Assembly: GCF_000620065.1 (NCBI RefSeq)
Contig: NZ_JHVI01000015.1
Span: forward strand, 34,059 to 98,058
Length of the DNA: 64,000 bases
Direction of reading: 5' to 3'
Source of the DNA: Meiothermus cerbereus DSM 11376
Lineage (GTDB): Bacteria > Deinococcota > Deinococci > Deinococcales > Thermaceae
Shown here: positions 43,769 through 52,894 of the stretch, piece by piece
How positions within the stretch are numbered: position 1 is the stretch's first letter
How the letters are laid out: the number at the start of each line of letters is the position of its first letter
The notes under the pieces: generated by a model
Told to the model about the DNA's origin: nothing
Seen by the model: the letters and a program-made list of their open reading frames with translations, nothing else
Database searches by the model: none
Program-made: the position numbers and the translations under genes

Positions 43769-45268
43769 ATGAGAGTTGTGGTTATTGGTGCGGGGGTGGG
43801 GGGGCTAACCGCGGCGGCTCTGCTGGCCAGGGCTGGCCTCGAGGTCACCGTGCTTGAGCACCACACCTATCCCGGTGGCTCGGCGGGTACCTTCTGGCAC
43901 CAGGGTTTTCGTTTCGATGCGGGGGCCACCCTACTGGCAGGTTTTGACCAGGATGGGGTGTTTACCCGCTTGGAGGGCCTGCTGGGGGTGCGTTTTCCCG
44001 TGCGCAGGCTGTTTGCTGGCGAGTCCCTGATGGAGGTCTGGCTGCCCGATGGTCGGATGGTGCCCCGTCCGGTGGGCCGAACCCATGAGATCGAGGCCCA
44101 GCTCGAGGCGTTCGGTAGCAGCGTGCGGGGCTTCTGGGTCTGGCAGGCCAGGCGGGCCCTGGCCCTCTGGCAGCTGGCCCAGGGCCTGCCTTTTCCACCA
44201 GCCGATGGGCAGGAGCTCTGGCGTTTGCTGCAAAAAGGGCTTCCTTGGGCTATGAAAAACTGGGCGGGCCTGCCGGGTATTCTGGCTGACCTGGTACGGC
44301 GTACCGCCGAGCACGCACCCCGCCACCCTGGATTCCGGCGTTTTTTAGACGCCCAGCTTCTGATTGCGGCTCAAGCTGATGCTAGGCGTACCTATGCCCT
44401 CTTTGGTGCTGCAGCCCTGGACCTGCCTCATCGGGGCCCGGCCATGCCGCTGGGCGGGATGGGGGCTATCGCAGAAACCCTGACCCAGGCTGTAGTTCAG
44501 CACGGGGGCCGGGTGCTTTACCGCCACCGGGTGGATCAGTTAAGGGTCAGAGACGGACGGGTGGAAGCGGTGGAGGTGATGCTGGGGGGGCGGCGGCGGG
44601 GGGAGCGCGAGACGTTCGAGGCCGACATTTTTATAGCCAACCTGACCCCAGGCGACCTGGCTGCCCTGGTTCCGGGGGGTAAAAAGCCAGCCCCACCTGC
44701 CGATGGCTGGGGGGCTTTTATGCTGCATGCGGCTATTCCTCAGGCGGCAGTTCCACCTGGTGCACCCTACCGGCAGTGGGCAGGCGAGGGTGAGTGGGTA
44801 TTCCTGAGCCTTTCGGATCAGGGCGATACTTTGCGAAGCCCACCAGGTTTGAGGGTGCTGTCGGCCTCGGCGCATACCCGCCTGACCGACTGGCAGGGGC
44901 TTTCTAAAGAGGAATACCAGGCCCAGAAACGGGCCTGGCAACAACGGCTTGTGGGTCAGGTAGAGCGGCTGATACCGGGTTTTAGGGAGTCGGCAGTTCT
45001 GATACTGGGCGCCACCCCACGAACCTATCATTTCTATACCCGTCGGCAGGAAGGTTGGGTGGGGGGATACCCTCAGGTACACCCCTTGCGCACCCCCAGC
45101 CCCAAAACGCCCTTTTCCAATCTCTGGCGGGTAGGGGAGACCGTCTTTCCAGGCCAGTCGGTGCCAGCGGTAGCGATGGGAGGGGAGCGGGTTGCTGCTT
45201 TGGTGCTCGAGCGGCTGGGCCTTAGCGCAACGCCAAAGGCTGCCCGACTTTCCAATACGCGGCCATAA
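43769..45268 (+). CDS. CrtI/CrtO-family FAD-dependent oxidoreductase
   Basis: The 499-residue flavoprotein starts MRVVVIGAGVGGLTAAALLA, the dinucleotide-binding GxGxxG, followed by VTVLEHHTYPGGSAGTF. The middle contains GGMGAIAETLTQAVVQHGG and the C-terminus contains NLWRVGETVFPGQSVPAVAMGG, as in phytoene-desaturase-type enzymes. These act on carotenoids by desaturation, isomerisation or ketolation; this lineage is pigmented, but the exact substrate is not shown. AGGA precedes the ATG. Its last 47 bp overlap the convergent PBP2 gene. Confidence 0.85.
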   Translation: MRVVVIGAGVGGLTAAALLARAGLEVTVLEHHTYPGGSAGTFWHQGFRFDAGATLLAGFDQDGVFTRLEGLLGVRFPVRRLFAGESLMEVWLPDGRMVPRPVGRTHEIEAQLEAFGSSVRGFWVWQARRALALWQLAQGLPFPPADGQELWRLLQKGLPWAMKNWAGLPGILADLVRRTAEHAPRHPGFRRFLDAQLLIAAQADARRTYALFGAAALDLPHRGPAMPLGGMGAIAETLTQAVVQHGGRVLYRHRVDQLRVRDGRVEAVEVMLGGRRRGERETFEADIFIANLTPGDLAALVPGGKKPAPPADGWGAFMLHAAIPQAAVPPGAPYRQWAGEGEWVFLSLSDQGDTLRSPPGLRVLSASAHTRLTDWQGLSKEEYQAQKRAWQQRLVGQVERLIPGFRESAVLILGATPRTYHFYTRRQEGWVGGYPQVHPLRTPSPKTPFSNLWRVGETVFPGQSVPAVAMGGERVAALVLERLGLSATPKAARLSNTRP

Positions 45269-46979
45269 CCTTTTTAGCTGCCGGAAGGGCCACACCGCTG
45301 CCCTCACCGCCGTTTTCAAAGAAAGCCACTACCACTAAAGGGGGGCGTGGGTCGGTGGGGTCTGTCGGCCCGTAGCCCATGTACCAGGCGTGCTCGAGGC
45401 CTGGGGTGAGGCTTTCGTTCTGGGCCGTTCCGGTCTTACCCGCGGTGGCTACCGGAAAATCACCCAGCACGTGCCGGGCAGTACCCCAGGTTACGGTTTT
45501 TCGCATGCCTTCTTGCAACTCGCGCCAATAGCGGCCGCTCACCAAGGTGGTGGGCCGCTTGATCTGCTGGTTGCCAATTCGGCGAACCAGATGCAGCTCG
45601 GGCTGCTGACCGTTCTGGGCGATGGTGGCCAGCATTCGGGCAATCTGTACCGGCGTGGCCTTGTTGTACCCCTGCCCAATCATGATCGAGAGGGTCTCGC
45701 CCGGCCACCAGCGGGGGTCTTTGGGGATGTTTTGCTTCTTCCACTGCAGGGTGGGCACAATCCCGGTTTGTTCGCCGATTTCCAGGCCTGTAGGCCGCCC
45801 CAGCCCGAGCTCGAGGGCCCGCTTGTGCAGCTTATTTACCATGCCGATTGGATCGAGCATGGCGACCTGGTAGTACCAGGTGTTGCAGCTTTGCGCGATG
45901 GCTTCCTTGACGGTCATCATGCCCATGTCCACCTTAGCCCAGTTGCGCCGTATGCCACCAAAAACGATGTAGGGGCTGCAGCGGAACGCAGTGTTGGCTG
46001 TTATATAGCCGCTTTCTAAAGCCATGCTCGAGCTGGCCAGCTTGTAGGTGGAGCCGGGCGGATAGGCGTTGACGGCGCGGTTCAGGGTAGGGCGGTCCTT
46101 GTCGGCGAAAAGCTCGCGGATTTTATCGTTGGGACGGGGCCTGCGGCCAAACAAGTTGGGGTCGAAGGCGGGCGCTGTAGCCATGGCTAAAACCTCGCCA
46201 CTGCGCGGATCCAGCGCCACGATGGCACCCTTGGCCCGGCTGACCAGAGGAAGACCATAGCGCTGACGGATGCGATTAATGTCGGCTACGGCCTCCTGCA
46301 AGGCCTGCTCGGCGGCCTGTTGCAAGTTCAGATCCAGGGTGAGGTAGACGTCGGTACCAGCCTGAGGTTCTTTGATTTCCTCAAAGCGCACCCGCTGGCC
46401 TCTGGCATTTACCTCAGCCAGCACCACCCCCTTGACACCCCTGAGCTGAGGTTCCAGGGCGGCCTCGAGGCCCGAAGCGCCCACCAGCTCCTCTGGCTCG
46501 TAGCCTTCTTTGAGCTGCTCCTGGCTGGGCAGGGCCGTATAACCGATAACCGGCCCCGCGATTGGATTGGGATAGACGCGTTCGATGCGCTCGAGAAGCT
46601 TCAGGTTGGGTTCGCCGGCAGCCAGCTCGGCCAGGGTGGGGACAAGGGCTTCGGGGATGTTGACCATCAGTTCCACTGGCTCACGCCCTGCCTCGGGTAG
46701 GGCTTTGAGTCCGGTCAGGGCCAGAAGCCGATCCTTGAACTGCACCTCGCCCCCCATATAAAGCAAATCTACTGCCAGCCGGTTGGTTGCGATTACCCGG
46801 CCGTTGCGGTCAAATATCCTCCCCCGGGGGGCTAGGGTGGTCTCGGTGCGCAGGTAGTTGCCTTGGCTGCGGGTGGCGTACTGCTCGTACTGCACCACCT
46901 GGAGCTGCCATAGCCGCGCTGCAAACAACACCAGCATCAGGTAAAAAATCCCCAGCAGGATCCAGACACGGCTGTTCAC
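45222..46979 (-). CDS. mrdA: Penicillin-binding protein 2 (elongation transpeptidase)
   Basis: The 585-residue class B PBP has one N-terminal membrane segment (VWILLGIFYLMLVLFAARLW), a dimerisation domain (residues of about 45-210, e.g. PRGRIFDRNGRVIA) and a transpeptidase domain. The active-site motifs are STYK, SCN and KTGTAQ. It crosslinks side-wall peptidoglycan in the elongasome with RodA and MreBCD. GTG 46979 follows AGGAG, nine bases after mreD. It is the last gene of mreC-mreD-mrdA; mreB and rodA are not in the window. Confidence 0.94.
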   Translation of the reverse strand: MNSRVWILLGIFYLMLVLFAARLWQLQVVQYEQYATRSQGNYLRTETTLAPRGRIFDRNGRVIATNRLAVDLLYMGGEVQFKDRLLALTGLKALPEAGREPVELMVNIPEALVPTLAELAAGEPNLKLLERIERVYPNPIAGPVIGYTALPSQEQLKEGYEPEELVGASGLEAALEPQLRGVKGVVLAEVNARGQRVRFEEIKEPQAGTDVYLTLDLNLQQAAEQALQEAVADINRIRQRYGLPLVSRAKGAIVALDPRSGEVLAMATAPAFDPNLFGRRPRPNDKIRELFADKDRPTLNRAVNAYPPGSTYKLASSSMALESGYITANTAFRCSPYIVFGGIRRNWAKVDMGMMTVKEAIAQSCNTWYYQVAMLDPIGMVNKLHKRALELGLGRPTGLEIGEQTGIVPTLQWKKQNIPKDPRWWPGETLSIMIGQGYNKATPVQIARMLATIAQNGQQPELHLVRRIGNQQIKRPTTLVSGRYWRELQEGMRKTVTWGTARHVLGDFPVATAGKTGTAQNESLTPGLEHAWYMGYGPTDPTDPRPPLVVVAFFENGGEGSGVALPAAKKVMAAYWKVGQPLALR

Positions 46980-46988
46980 GGAGTACTC

Positions 46989-47465
46989 CTATTTGCTGCG
47001 ACCTGCATAAAGTTGCCGATATAGCCCAAATGCCAGGGGGGCAATCAGTAGGGTCAGCAGCATCTCCGGTACCATAACCGACCAGAGGGTGAGAGGGTTG
47101 AACTGGCCCAGTCGTAGCCAGAGGGCCACCAGCATGATCCCGAGCCACTTGGCCACAAAGCTTCCCCCCAGAATAACCATTTGCCCGGCTAGCTCGTCCC
47201 AGTGCACCAGGCGCGAAAGTCGGTAGTATGCGTACGCGGCCAGCAACAGCCCCACCGCATGTAGCCCAGGGTATCCGGCCGAGAGCAGGTCTTGCAGTAG
47301 CCCTATCGAGAAGGCCAGGGGCAAGCCAAAAAAAGGCGATAAAGAAGCGACCACCAGCAAGGTAGCCAGATAAATTAGATCGGGTGGCGGGATGGTGTCA
47401 CCCAACAGCCCGGATGAAAAACCCTGGAGTATAAACGCCAAAACGATAAGCAGAATCAGTCGCAT
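46989..47465 (-). CDS. mreD: Rod shape-determining protein MreD
   Basis: The 158-residue membrane protein has about five hydrophobic segments and starts MRLILLIVLAFILQGF. The LPLAFSIGLLQDLLSAGYPGL segment is the typical MreD GxxxDxxS-like region. It belongs to the elongasome and sits directly between mreC and PBP2 genes. Confidence 0.88.
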   Translation of the reverse strand: MRLILLIVLAFILQGFSSGLLGDTIPPPDLIYLATLLVVASLSPFFGLPLAFSIGLLQDLLSAGYPGLHAVGLLLAAYAYYRLSRLVHWDELAGQMVILGGSFVAKWLGIMLVALWLRLGQFNPLTLWSVMVPEMLLTLLIAPLAFGLYRQLYAGRSK

Positions 47466-47558
47466 AGGTGGGTAGGGATGTTCAGCATGATAAAAAACCG
47501 GATGTGGCAGAAAGGCACAGGGGGCTTTGCAAGGATATGAGCTTTTGCCAACCTGAAA

Positions 47559-48350
47559 TCATAGCGGCCTTAGTACCTGCACTTCCTCCAACAGCGAGAG
47601 CTGCACAGCCGGCCGTACCAGCAAAACCTTTTTCAAAGCTCCTGGTGATACAGGGAGCACCTGCTCGACCGTGCCTACCGTAATACCGGCAGGGTAGAGC
47701 CCCTGCAGGGCGCCCGAAACCACCTTATCGCCGGGCTTGACACTGGCTTCGGGTGCAATTTCAACCCGCAGCATTCGCGGTGGAGCGCCATAGGCAATAC
47801 CCCGACCTGGTGCGCCTGCCAGGCGAACCCCCACCCTCGACTCGGGGTCGAGGATGGTTCGTACAACAGCGTTGTTGGCCGTAACCTCGGTAATAACGCC
47901 TACCAGCCCATTGGCAGAGGTTACAGGCATTCCCACCCGCAGCCCCTGGGCCGCACCAGCCCCCAAGAAAAGCCGCCGGTACAGCCCCGAGGGGTCGTCG
48001 TCAATGACCGGCGCCACTGCAACTACCCCCAGGCCCTGAACCGCCTGTACCCGCAAGGTGGCCTGTAGACGACGGTTTTCCAGGGTTAAGCGCTGGTTTT
48101 CTTGTCGCAATAGCTGCAACTCTGCCTGCATGCGCCGCTGCTCCGCCCGCAGGTCACGCCGGTCAAAGATGGCAGCCAGGCTAGCCCTGGTATTCTGGCC
48201 CAGGCGAAAGGAAAAACCAAACAAAGGTGCAATGCTCGCAGCAAACTCCCCCGGCAGGCTGGGGGCCGATTGGCGGGTGATGGTTGCCAGAAGTATGCCC
48301 AGCAGCAGTAGCCCCGCCAACAAACCCCGACGCAATAAGGTATCGCTCAC
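47559..48350 (-). CDS. mreC: Rod shape-determining protein MreC
   Basis: The 263-residue protein has one N-terminal membrane segment (GLLAGLLLLGILLATI), a coiled coil (LRAEQRRMQAELQLLRQENQ region), and the beta-rich MreC domain with GLVGVITEVTANNAVVRTI and DPESRVGVRL. It links cytoplasmic MreB filaments to PBP2 in the periplasm. The start is GTG 48350. A 93-bp gap separates it from mreD. Confidence 0.93.
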   Translation of the reverse strand: MSDTLLRRGLLAGLLLLGILLATITRQSAPSLPGEFAASIAPLFGFSFRLGQNTRASLAAIFDRRDLRAEQRRMQAELQLLRQENQRLTLENRRLQATLRVQAVQGLGVVAVAPVIDDDPSGLYRRLFLGAGAAQGLRVGMPVTSANGLVGVITEVTANNAVVRTILDPESRVGVRLAGAPGRGIAYGAPPRMLRVEIAPEASVKPGDKVVSGALQGLYPAGITVGTVEQVLPVSPGALKKVLLVRPAVQLSLLEEVQVLRPL

Positions 48351-48572
48351 GACCTACCACCCTCGAGGCTATATAAATGAATGTGGCTTGCCATTAAACC
48401 TCTCAACAACCCAACTCCCAAACAAGAGTCTAGCCTACCTTAGGCTACTCCGCTCCATACCGGCCCTTCTGGGCCGCTAAGCAGGAATATATTACTCAGT
48501 TATAGTTTGAGAAAGGCTGCATGGCGCCCAAGAGCTTTGGCAGGCCCAACGGCGTTTGCTAATAATCACCCC
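48351..48572. other. Intergenic stretch upstream of mreC
   Basis: No gene is visible. It contains AT-rich TATATAAATG sequence on the minus side near 48368-48378 that may hold the mreC promoter. Most of the rest shows no structure. Confidence 0.35.
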
Positions 48573-48603
48573 AAAAAACACCCGCCAACGAGACGGGTGT
48601 TTG
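48573..48603 (-). terminator. Rho-independent terminator of mscL
   Basis: On the minus strand AAACACCCG and CGGGTGTTT pair around a nine-base loop and run into TTTTTT. It lies about 95 bp after the mscL stop. Confidence 0.85.
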
Positions 48604-48696
48604 ACAGAACTGCAGTGCCCAGGTGAAGCCCAGCACACTTCCTTCGATCGGGGCGAGCAGTCACCAAGCTCGGTATTGTGCGTGCTGGCAACAGCT

Positions 48697-49062
48697 TTAT
48701 TTCTTCAGTGCATCGCGGATTTCGCGCAACAGGACAACTTCCTCGGGTGGGGCCGCAGGAGCCTCGGGCTCTTTTCTTTTGGACATCTCCTGCAGCTTGT
48801 TCATGGGCGTGACCACAAAGAAATACAGGGCGAAGGCCACCATCAGAAAGCTCACCACGGCATTGATAAACTTGCCGATGTTCAGCGCCCCCAGCTTGAG
48901 GGCCGAGAAGTCGGGTGCACCAAAAATCATGCCAATTAAAGGGGTGATGATGTCCGCAACTAGTGAGTTAACAATGGCCCCGAAGGCGCCCCCAATAATC
49001 ACACCCACCGCCAGGTCGAGCACATTTCCACGCATGATGAACTTTTTGAACCCTTCCAGCAT
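48697..49062 (-). CDS. mscL: Large-conductance mechanosensitive channel
   Basis: The 121-residue protein begins [20 protein letters not shown] and has [20 protein letters not shown] and [16 protein letters not shown] as the two membrane helices, with the C-terminal bundle [15 protein letters not shown]. It opens on osmotic down-shock. The start at 49062 follows AAGGAGG; the open frame extends to 49173. It is 107 bp downstream of bshA. Confidence 0.96.
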   Translation of the reverse strand: MLEGFKKFIMRGNVLDLAVGVIIGGAFGAIVNSLVADIITPLIGMIFGAPDFSALKLGALNIGKFINAVVSFLMVAFALYFFVVTPMNKLQEMSKRKEPEAPAAPPEEVVLLREIRDALKK

Positions 49063-49169
49063 ACCAACCTCCTTGTTTGGTGCCAGGCCAGCACACCGTT
49101 TGGTGATAAGCCTACACCAGGGATGTGAAAGGCGTTTGTAAGGCCAAATCTGGGAGAACCTGGAGGTCA

Positions 49170-50285
49170 TCAAACCGAGGATTCTGGCTCGAAGGTTTTG
49201 TTTTTTATAGCCAGCCGGTAAACCTGCTCATACTGATGGGTAATGTGGTCGGGGTTGAAATGGGCCTGGGCATAGTTACGGGCCGCCTCGCGCATCTGGG
49301 CTAGGTTGGGGGATGTAAGCAGTTCTACTACTGCTTGTGCAAAGGCCTCGAGGTCGCCAAACTCTACCAGGCGGCCTACTTCCGGGGTGAGCCATTCGGG
49401 AATACCGCCAACCCGGGTCGCTACTACCGGAACTCCACAGGCCAGGGCCTCGAGGCCCGACTGGCCGAACCCTTCGTACTCCGAGGCCAGTAAGAACACA
49501 TCCGCCGCACCGATGACCTCTTCGGGGTTTTTGGCCGTAGCGAGCGAGGTTACGCTGTCGTCTACCCCCAGGTTATGGGCAATCGAGAGGGCCTCGGCCC
49601 GCTCCGGCCCGCTGCCCACCAGAACCAGCCGGGCCCTTACCTTCTGGCGGACTTTGGCGAATACATGCACGATGTCGCCCACCCGCTTGACCGCGCGAAA
49701 GTTAGAGGCGTGTACCAGCAGAAACTCGTCCTGGGCTGCATAGAAGCGTTTGGCCTGGGGGTTGGGTCGAAAGCGTTGGGTATCTACGGCGTTGTAGATG
49801 ACCTGCGGGCTTACCCCAAAGATGCGCTGAGCCTGCTGGGCCAGGCTATGCGAGACCGCCGTTACGGCAGCAGCTTTTTGCAGGGCTCTGGCGGTCAGGG
49901 CCTGATAGGCCGGGTCTATGCCCAGGAGGGTTACGTCGGTGCCGTGCAGGGTGTGCACCAGGGGAATGCGGCCTTCCGCGGCCAGCTCGGCGGCTACAGC
50001 GTGGGGGATGGCGTAGTGGGTGTGGAGTATTTCCAGGTGTTCTTCACGAATGGCCCGCTCGAGCGCCCCCGCCAGGGCCAGGGTGTAAAGAGGGGCCGGA
50101 AATACCGGATAATTAGGCACCTCCACCGGTACAAACCGCACCGGACTCCCTGCGGGCAGGCGCATGGGAAGCTCGGTGGCAAACAGATAAACCGTATGAC
50201 CCCTCTGGGTCAGCCGATCGGCCAGCTCCGAGGCCACAATCCCGCTGCCCCCCAGGCCTGGATAACACACCATTCCGATTCGCAT
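49170..50285 (-). CDS. bshA: N-acetyl-alpha-D-glucosaminyl L-malate synthase
   Basis: The 371-residue GT4 glycosyltransferase starts [20 protein letters not shown], the typical BshA N-terminus, and has [32 protein letters not shown] and the donor-binding [20 protein letters not shown]. It makes the first intermediate of bacillithiol, the low-molecular-weight thiol of Firmicutes and Deinococcota. bshB and bshC are not in the window. TAGGCT lies six bases before the ATG. Assignment to BshA rather than another GT4 enzyme rests on the N-terminal pattern. Confidence 0.9.
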   Translation of the reverse strand: MRIGMVCYPGLGGSGIVASELADRLTQRGHTVYLFATELPMRLPAGSPVRFVPVEVPNYPVFPAPLYTLALAGALERAIREEHLEILHTHYAIPHAVAAELAAEGRIPLVHTLHGTDVTLLGIDPAYQALTARALQKAAAVTAVSHSLAQQAQRIFGVSPQVIYNAVDTQRFRPNPQAKRFYAAQDEFLLVHASNFRAVKRVGDIVHVFAKVRQKVRARLVLVGSGPERAEALSIAHNLGVDDSVTSLATAKNPEEVIGAADVFLLASEYEGFGQSGLEALACGVPVVATRVGGIPEWLTPEVGRLVEFGDLEAFAQAVVELLTSPNLAQMREAARNYAQAHFNPDHITHQYEQVYRLAIKNKTFEPESSV

Positions 50286-50291
50286 GGCCTT

Positions 50292-50297
50292 AGCCTA
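50292..50297 (-). promoter_or_regulatory. -10 box of leaderless bshA
   Basis: TAGGCT on the minus strand lies six bases before ATG 50285. Confidence 0.45.
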
Positions 50298-50415
50298 ATG
50301 AACCTGCTACGCCTGCATTGGTGCGGGGTTCACGGTTGGGGGACTTGCCTGGGGTTTTTGCATCTACAGTTTTATCCTTTGCGCCGCTACCCTTGACGCA
50401 CGGCCCGCTACTGCC

Positions 50416-50421
50416 GACAAT
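50416..50421 (+). promoter_or_regulatory. -10 box of leaderless hisC operon
   Basis: GACAAT, then CGGGGA, then GTG 50428. It nearly matches the queG start region. Confidence 0.4.
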
Positions 50422-50427
50422 CGGGGA

Positions 50428-51486
50428 GTGAAGGCCTTTAAGCCCCACCTACAGGGACTGCCCAGCTACCCTTACAAAAAGGTAGAAGCGCCCATCAAGC
50501 TCGATCAGAACGAAAGCCCCTACGACCTACCTGCCGAGCTCAAGCAGCGGGTTTTAGAGCGTTTGCAAAACCTACAATTCAATCGGTATCCCCATTTGCA
50601 CGCCGAGGATGTGCGGGAAAGGCTATCGGCGCATCTGGGCTGGCCCATGGAAGGGCTGGTGGTTTCTCCGGGCTCCAACCTGCTCATTCAAGCCCTGGCC
50701 CTGGCGGCGGGGCAGGTGCTGGATACTGCGCCTTCTTTCCCTCACTACGCGCTCAGTGCAAAACTGGCGGACACACCTTATCGGGCCATTTCCCTGGGCC
50801 CTGGCTTTGACCTACCGACCGGGGCTTTGCTAAAGGCCATGGAGGCCGAGCCAGGGGTGCTGTTTCTGCCCAACCCCCACGCGCCCACGGCCCGGCTTTT
50901 TGCCGAAGAAGACCTTCGCCTTCTGGCCGAAAAGGCCGCGCAAACGGGCTGGTTGCTGGTCTTAGACGAAGCCTACCACCAGTTTTCGGGCACGGATTAT
51001 TCGCCGCTGGCTCGAGCCAACCCCAACGTAGCCATCCTGCGCACCTTCTCCAAAGCCTGGGGGCTGGGGGGTATCCGGGCGGGCTACCTGCTGGCCTCGC
51101 CGGAGGTGGCCAGCGTGGTGCAGAACTTCGTTCCACCCTTTGGCCTGCCGGCCCACACCGCCCAGATTTTGCTCACGGTGCTGGAGGCACCCGGCTACGT
51201 GCAGGGGATTGTGCAAAGCCTGCTGGCCGAGCGGGAAAAGCTGTTCCGGGCGCTGCAGCAGCACCCCACCTGGCAGGTGTATCCGAGCCAGACCAACTTC
51301 CTGCTCATCCGCACCCCCGACGCCGCCGCCGCCTACAGCGGGCTGCTGCGACAGGGCATCCTGGTGCGGCGGCAGGACCACTATCCTGGCCTGGAAGGCT
51401 GCATCCGGGTCTCGCTGGGTACGCCCCAGGAAAACCAGCGTTTTTTGCAGGCTGCCTTCGCCTTGACCGAGGTGCCCCATGCGTAG
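50428..51486 (+). CDS. hisC: Histidinol-phosphate aminotransferase
   Basis: The 352-residue PLP enzyme converts imidazole-acetol phosphate to histidinol phosphate. Landmarks are KLDQNESPYDLP, SPGSNLLIQAL, LPNPHAPT, VLDEAYHQFSG and the PLP-lysine motif TFSKAWGLGGIRAGY. It heads hisC-hisB-hisH, overlapping hisB by eight bases. The context with two other histidine genes makes HisC rather than another class I/II aminotransferase very likely. Confidence 0.95.
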   Translation: MKAFKPHLQGLPSYPYKKVEAPIKLDQNESPYDLPAELKQRVLERLQNLQFNRYPHLHAEDVRERLSAHLGWPMEGLVVSPGSNLLIQALALAAGQVLDTAPSFPHYALSAKLADTPYRAISLGPGFDLPTGALLKAMEAEPGVLFLPNPHAPTARLFAEEDLRLLAEKAAQTGWLLVLDEAYHQFSGTDYSPLARANPNVAILRTFSKAWGLGGIRAGYLLASPEVASVVQNFVPPFGLPAHTAQILLTVLEAPGYVQGIVQSLLAEREKLFRALQQHPTWQVYPSQTNFLLIRTPDAAAAYSGLLRQGILVRRQDHYPGLEGCIRVSLGTPQENQRFLQAAFALTEVPHA

Positions 51487-52063
51487 CGCCTTCATCGAGC
51501 GCAACACCGCCGAGACCCAGATCAAACTGAGCCTGAGCCTTGATGCTGCGCCGGGTGGGCAGATCTCGACCGGCCTGGGGTTTCTCGATCACATGCTGGT
51601 GGCCCTAGAGCGGCACGGGCGGTTTGGCTTGAGCATCGAAGCCAAGGGCGACCTGGCCGTGGATGTGCACCACCTGGTGGAAGACGTGGGCATCGTGCTG
51701 GGTATGGCCCTGCGGCAGGCGGTGGGGGAGGGTAGGGGCCTCGAGCGCTACGGCGAGGCCACCGTGCCCATGGACGAAACCCTGGTGCAGGTGGTGCTGG
51801 ATCTGTCCGGGCGCAGCCACCTGGCCTTTGTGCCCGAAGAGCTGAGCATTGAAGGGAGCGCCGGGGGTCTGAATGCCTATCACCTGCGCGAGTTTTTGCG
51901 GGGGCTTTGCAACCAAGCTGGCCTGACCCTGCACGTGCGGGTCTTGGCGGGGCGCGAAGCCCACCATGTGCTCGAGGCCACCTTCAAGGCCCTGGCCCGG
52001 GCCCTCTACCAGGCCACCCGCCTGACCCGGCCCGACCTGCCCAGCACCAAGGAAGTGCTGTAG
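51479..52063 (+). CDS. hisB: Imidazoleglycerol-phosphate dehydratase
   Basis: The 194-residue manganese enzyme starts RSAFIERNTAETQIKLSLSL and has the metal-binding repeats GFLDHMLVALERHG, VDVHHLVEDVGI, FLRGLCNQAGLTLHV and EAHHVLEATFKALARAL. It is the monofunctional form without a histidinol-phosphatase domain. It overlaps hisC by eight bases and is followed by hisH after four. Confidence 0.97.
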   Translation: MRSAFIERNTAETQIKLSLSLDAAPGGQISTGLGFLDHMLVALERHGRFGLSIEAKGDLAVDVHHLVEDVGIVLGMALRQAVGEGRGLERYGEATVPMDETLVQVVLDLSGRSHLAFVPEELSIEGSAGGLNAYHLREFLRGLCNQAGLTLHVRVLAGREAHHVLEATFKALARALYQATRLTRPDLPSTKEVL

Positions 52064-52067
52064 CGCC

Positions 52068-52667
52068 ATGAAAACCCTCTTGATCGACTACGGCTCGGGC
52101 AACCTGCACAGCGCCGCCAAGGCCCTGCAAGCCACGGGCTACCGGGTCACGGTCTCGGACGACCCCCGTCAGGTAGCAAAACACGACTTGCTGGTGTTGC
52201 CGGGACAGGGCCACTTTGGGCAGGTCATGCGCTCCTTCCAGGCCTCGGGATTCGAGGAGGGGGTGCGCCAGCACATTGCGATGGGCAAGCCTTTTTTGGG
52301 CATTTGCGTGGGGATGCAGATCCTGTTCGAAGGCTCCGAGGAAGCGCCCGAAACCGCCGGGCTGGGGCTGGTGCGGGGCCGGCTGGCCCGCTTCCAGGCC
52401 GCGCGGGTGCCGCAGGTGGGTTGGAACACGGTGGAATACAGCGCCCACTTCGAGCACCTGTCGGGCCGCTATTTCTATTTTGTGCACTCCTACTTTGCCC
52501 CCCTGGTGGAGGGGAGCATTGGCATCACCGAATATGGCGGAACCCGCTTCACTGCACTCTACGCGCGGGACAACATGGTGGCCCCACAGTTCCACCCGGA
52601 AAAAAGCGGCAGGGTGGGGCTTTTGTTGCTCGAGGCCATTCGGCAGTATTTGGTTTGCGGGCTGTAG
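52068..52667 (+). CDS. hisH: Imidazole glycerol phosphate synthase, glutaminase subunit
   Basis: The 199-residue class I glutamine amidotransferase has LLIDYGSGNLHSAAKAL, the nucleophile motif GICVGMQILFEGS and the His-Glu pair in FHPEKSG. It feeds ammonia to HisF, which is not in the window. It ends the operon, and palindromic sequences follow at once. Confidence 0.97.
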   Translation: MKTLLIDYGSGNLHSAAKALQATGYRVTVSDDPRQVAKHDLLVLPGQGHFGQVMRSFQASGFEEGVRQHIAMGKPFLGICVGMQILFEGSEEAPETAGLGLVRGRLARFQAARVPQVGWNTVEYSAHFEHLSGRYFYFVHSYFAPLVEGSIGITEYGGTRFTALYARDNMVAPQFHPEKSGRVGLLLLEAIRQYLVCGL

Positions 52668-52724
52668 GATGAACCCCGCCTGAATCGTTGCGTTAGGGAC
52701 AAGGTGGAACACCATCGTTTTTTA
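52668..52724 (+). repeat. Second palindromic repeat family, copy C (5' part only)
   Basis: It reads GATGAACCCCGCCTGAATCG, then CGTTAGGGA and CATCGTTTTTT, matching the 5' half of copy A. It then breaks off at the adjacent structured segment. The 3' arm TTCAGGCGGGG is missing. Confidence 0.65.
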
Positions 52725-52730
52725 GCCGTT

Positions 52731-52886
52731 ATACCGGCTTCGAGCTCTGCAATGAGGTACATCCCTGTAAAGCCTGGTGCACTTCCAGGTGAGCAGCCGC
52801 GCTACTGATCCGCCCTGAGAGGGATCGCCCCTTCGCTCGAGGTGAACTGTTCTCTACAGCGGTGGCTGCTCACCCAAATTCGGTAT
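52731..52886. repeat. 156-bp folded segment with ATACCG...CGGTAT ends
   Basis: The ends ATACCG (52731) and CGGTAT (52881-52886) mirror each other, like those of the 127-bp element. Inside, GGTGAGCAGCC (52788-52798) pairs with GGCTGCTCACC (52864-52874), enclosing a smaller hairpin (GATCCGCCCTGAGAGGGATC). Upstream is CCTGG-N7-CCAGG. No gene is visible. It lies between the convergent hisH and PfkB genes. Confidence 0.55.
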
Positions 52887-52894
52887 GAGTAAGC

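Noticed and set aside
52788..52874. T-box or amino-acid riboswitch in the folded segment after hisH
   Set aside because: It lies downstream of the his genes between convergent genes, not in a leader, and has no T-box sequence.
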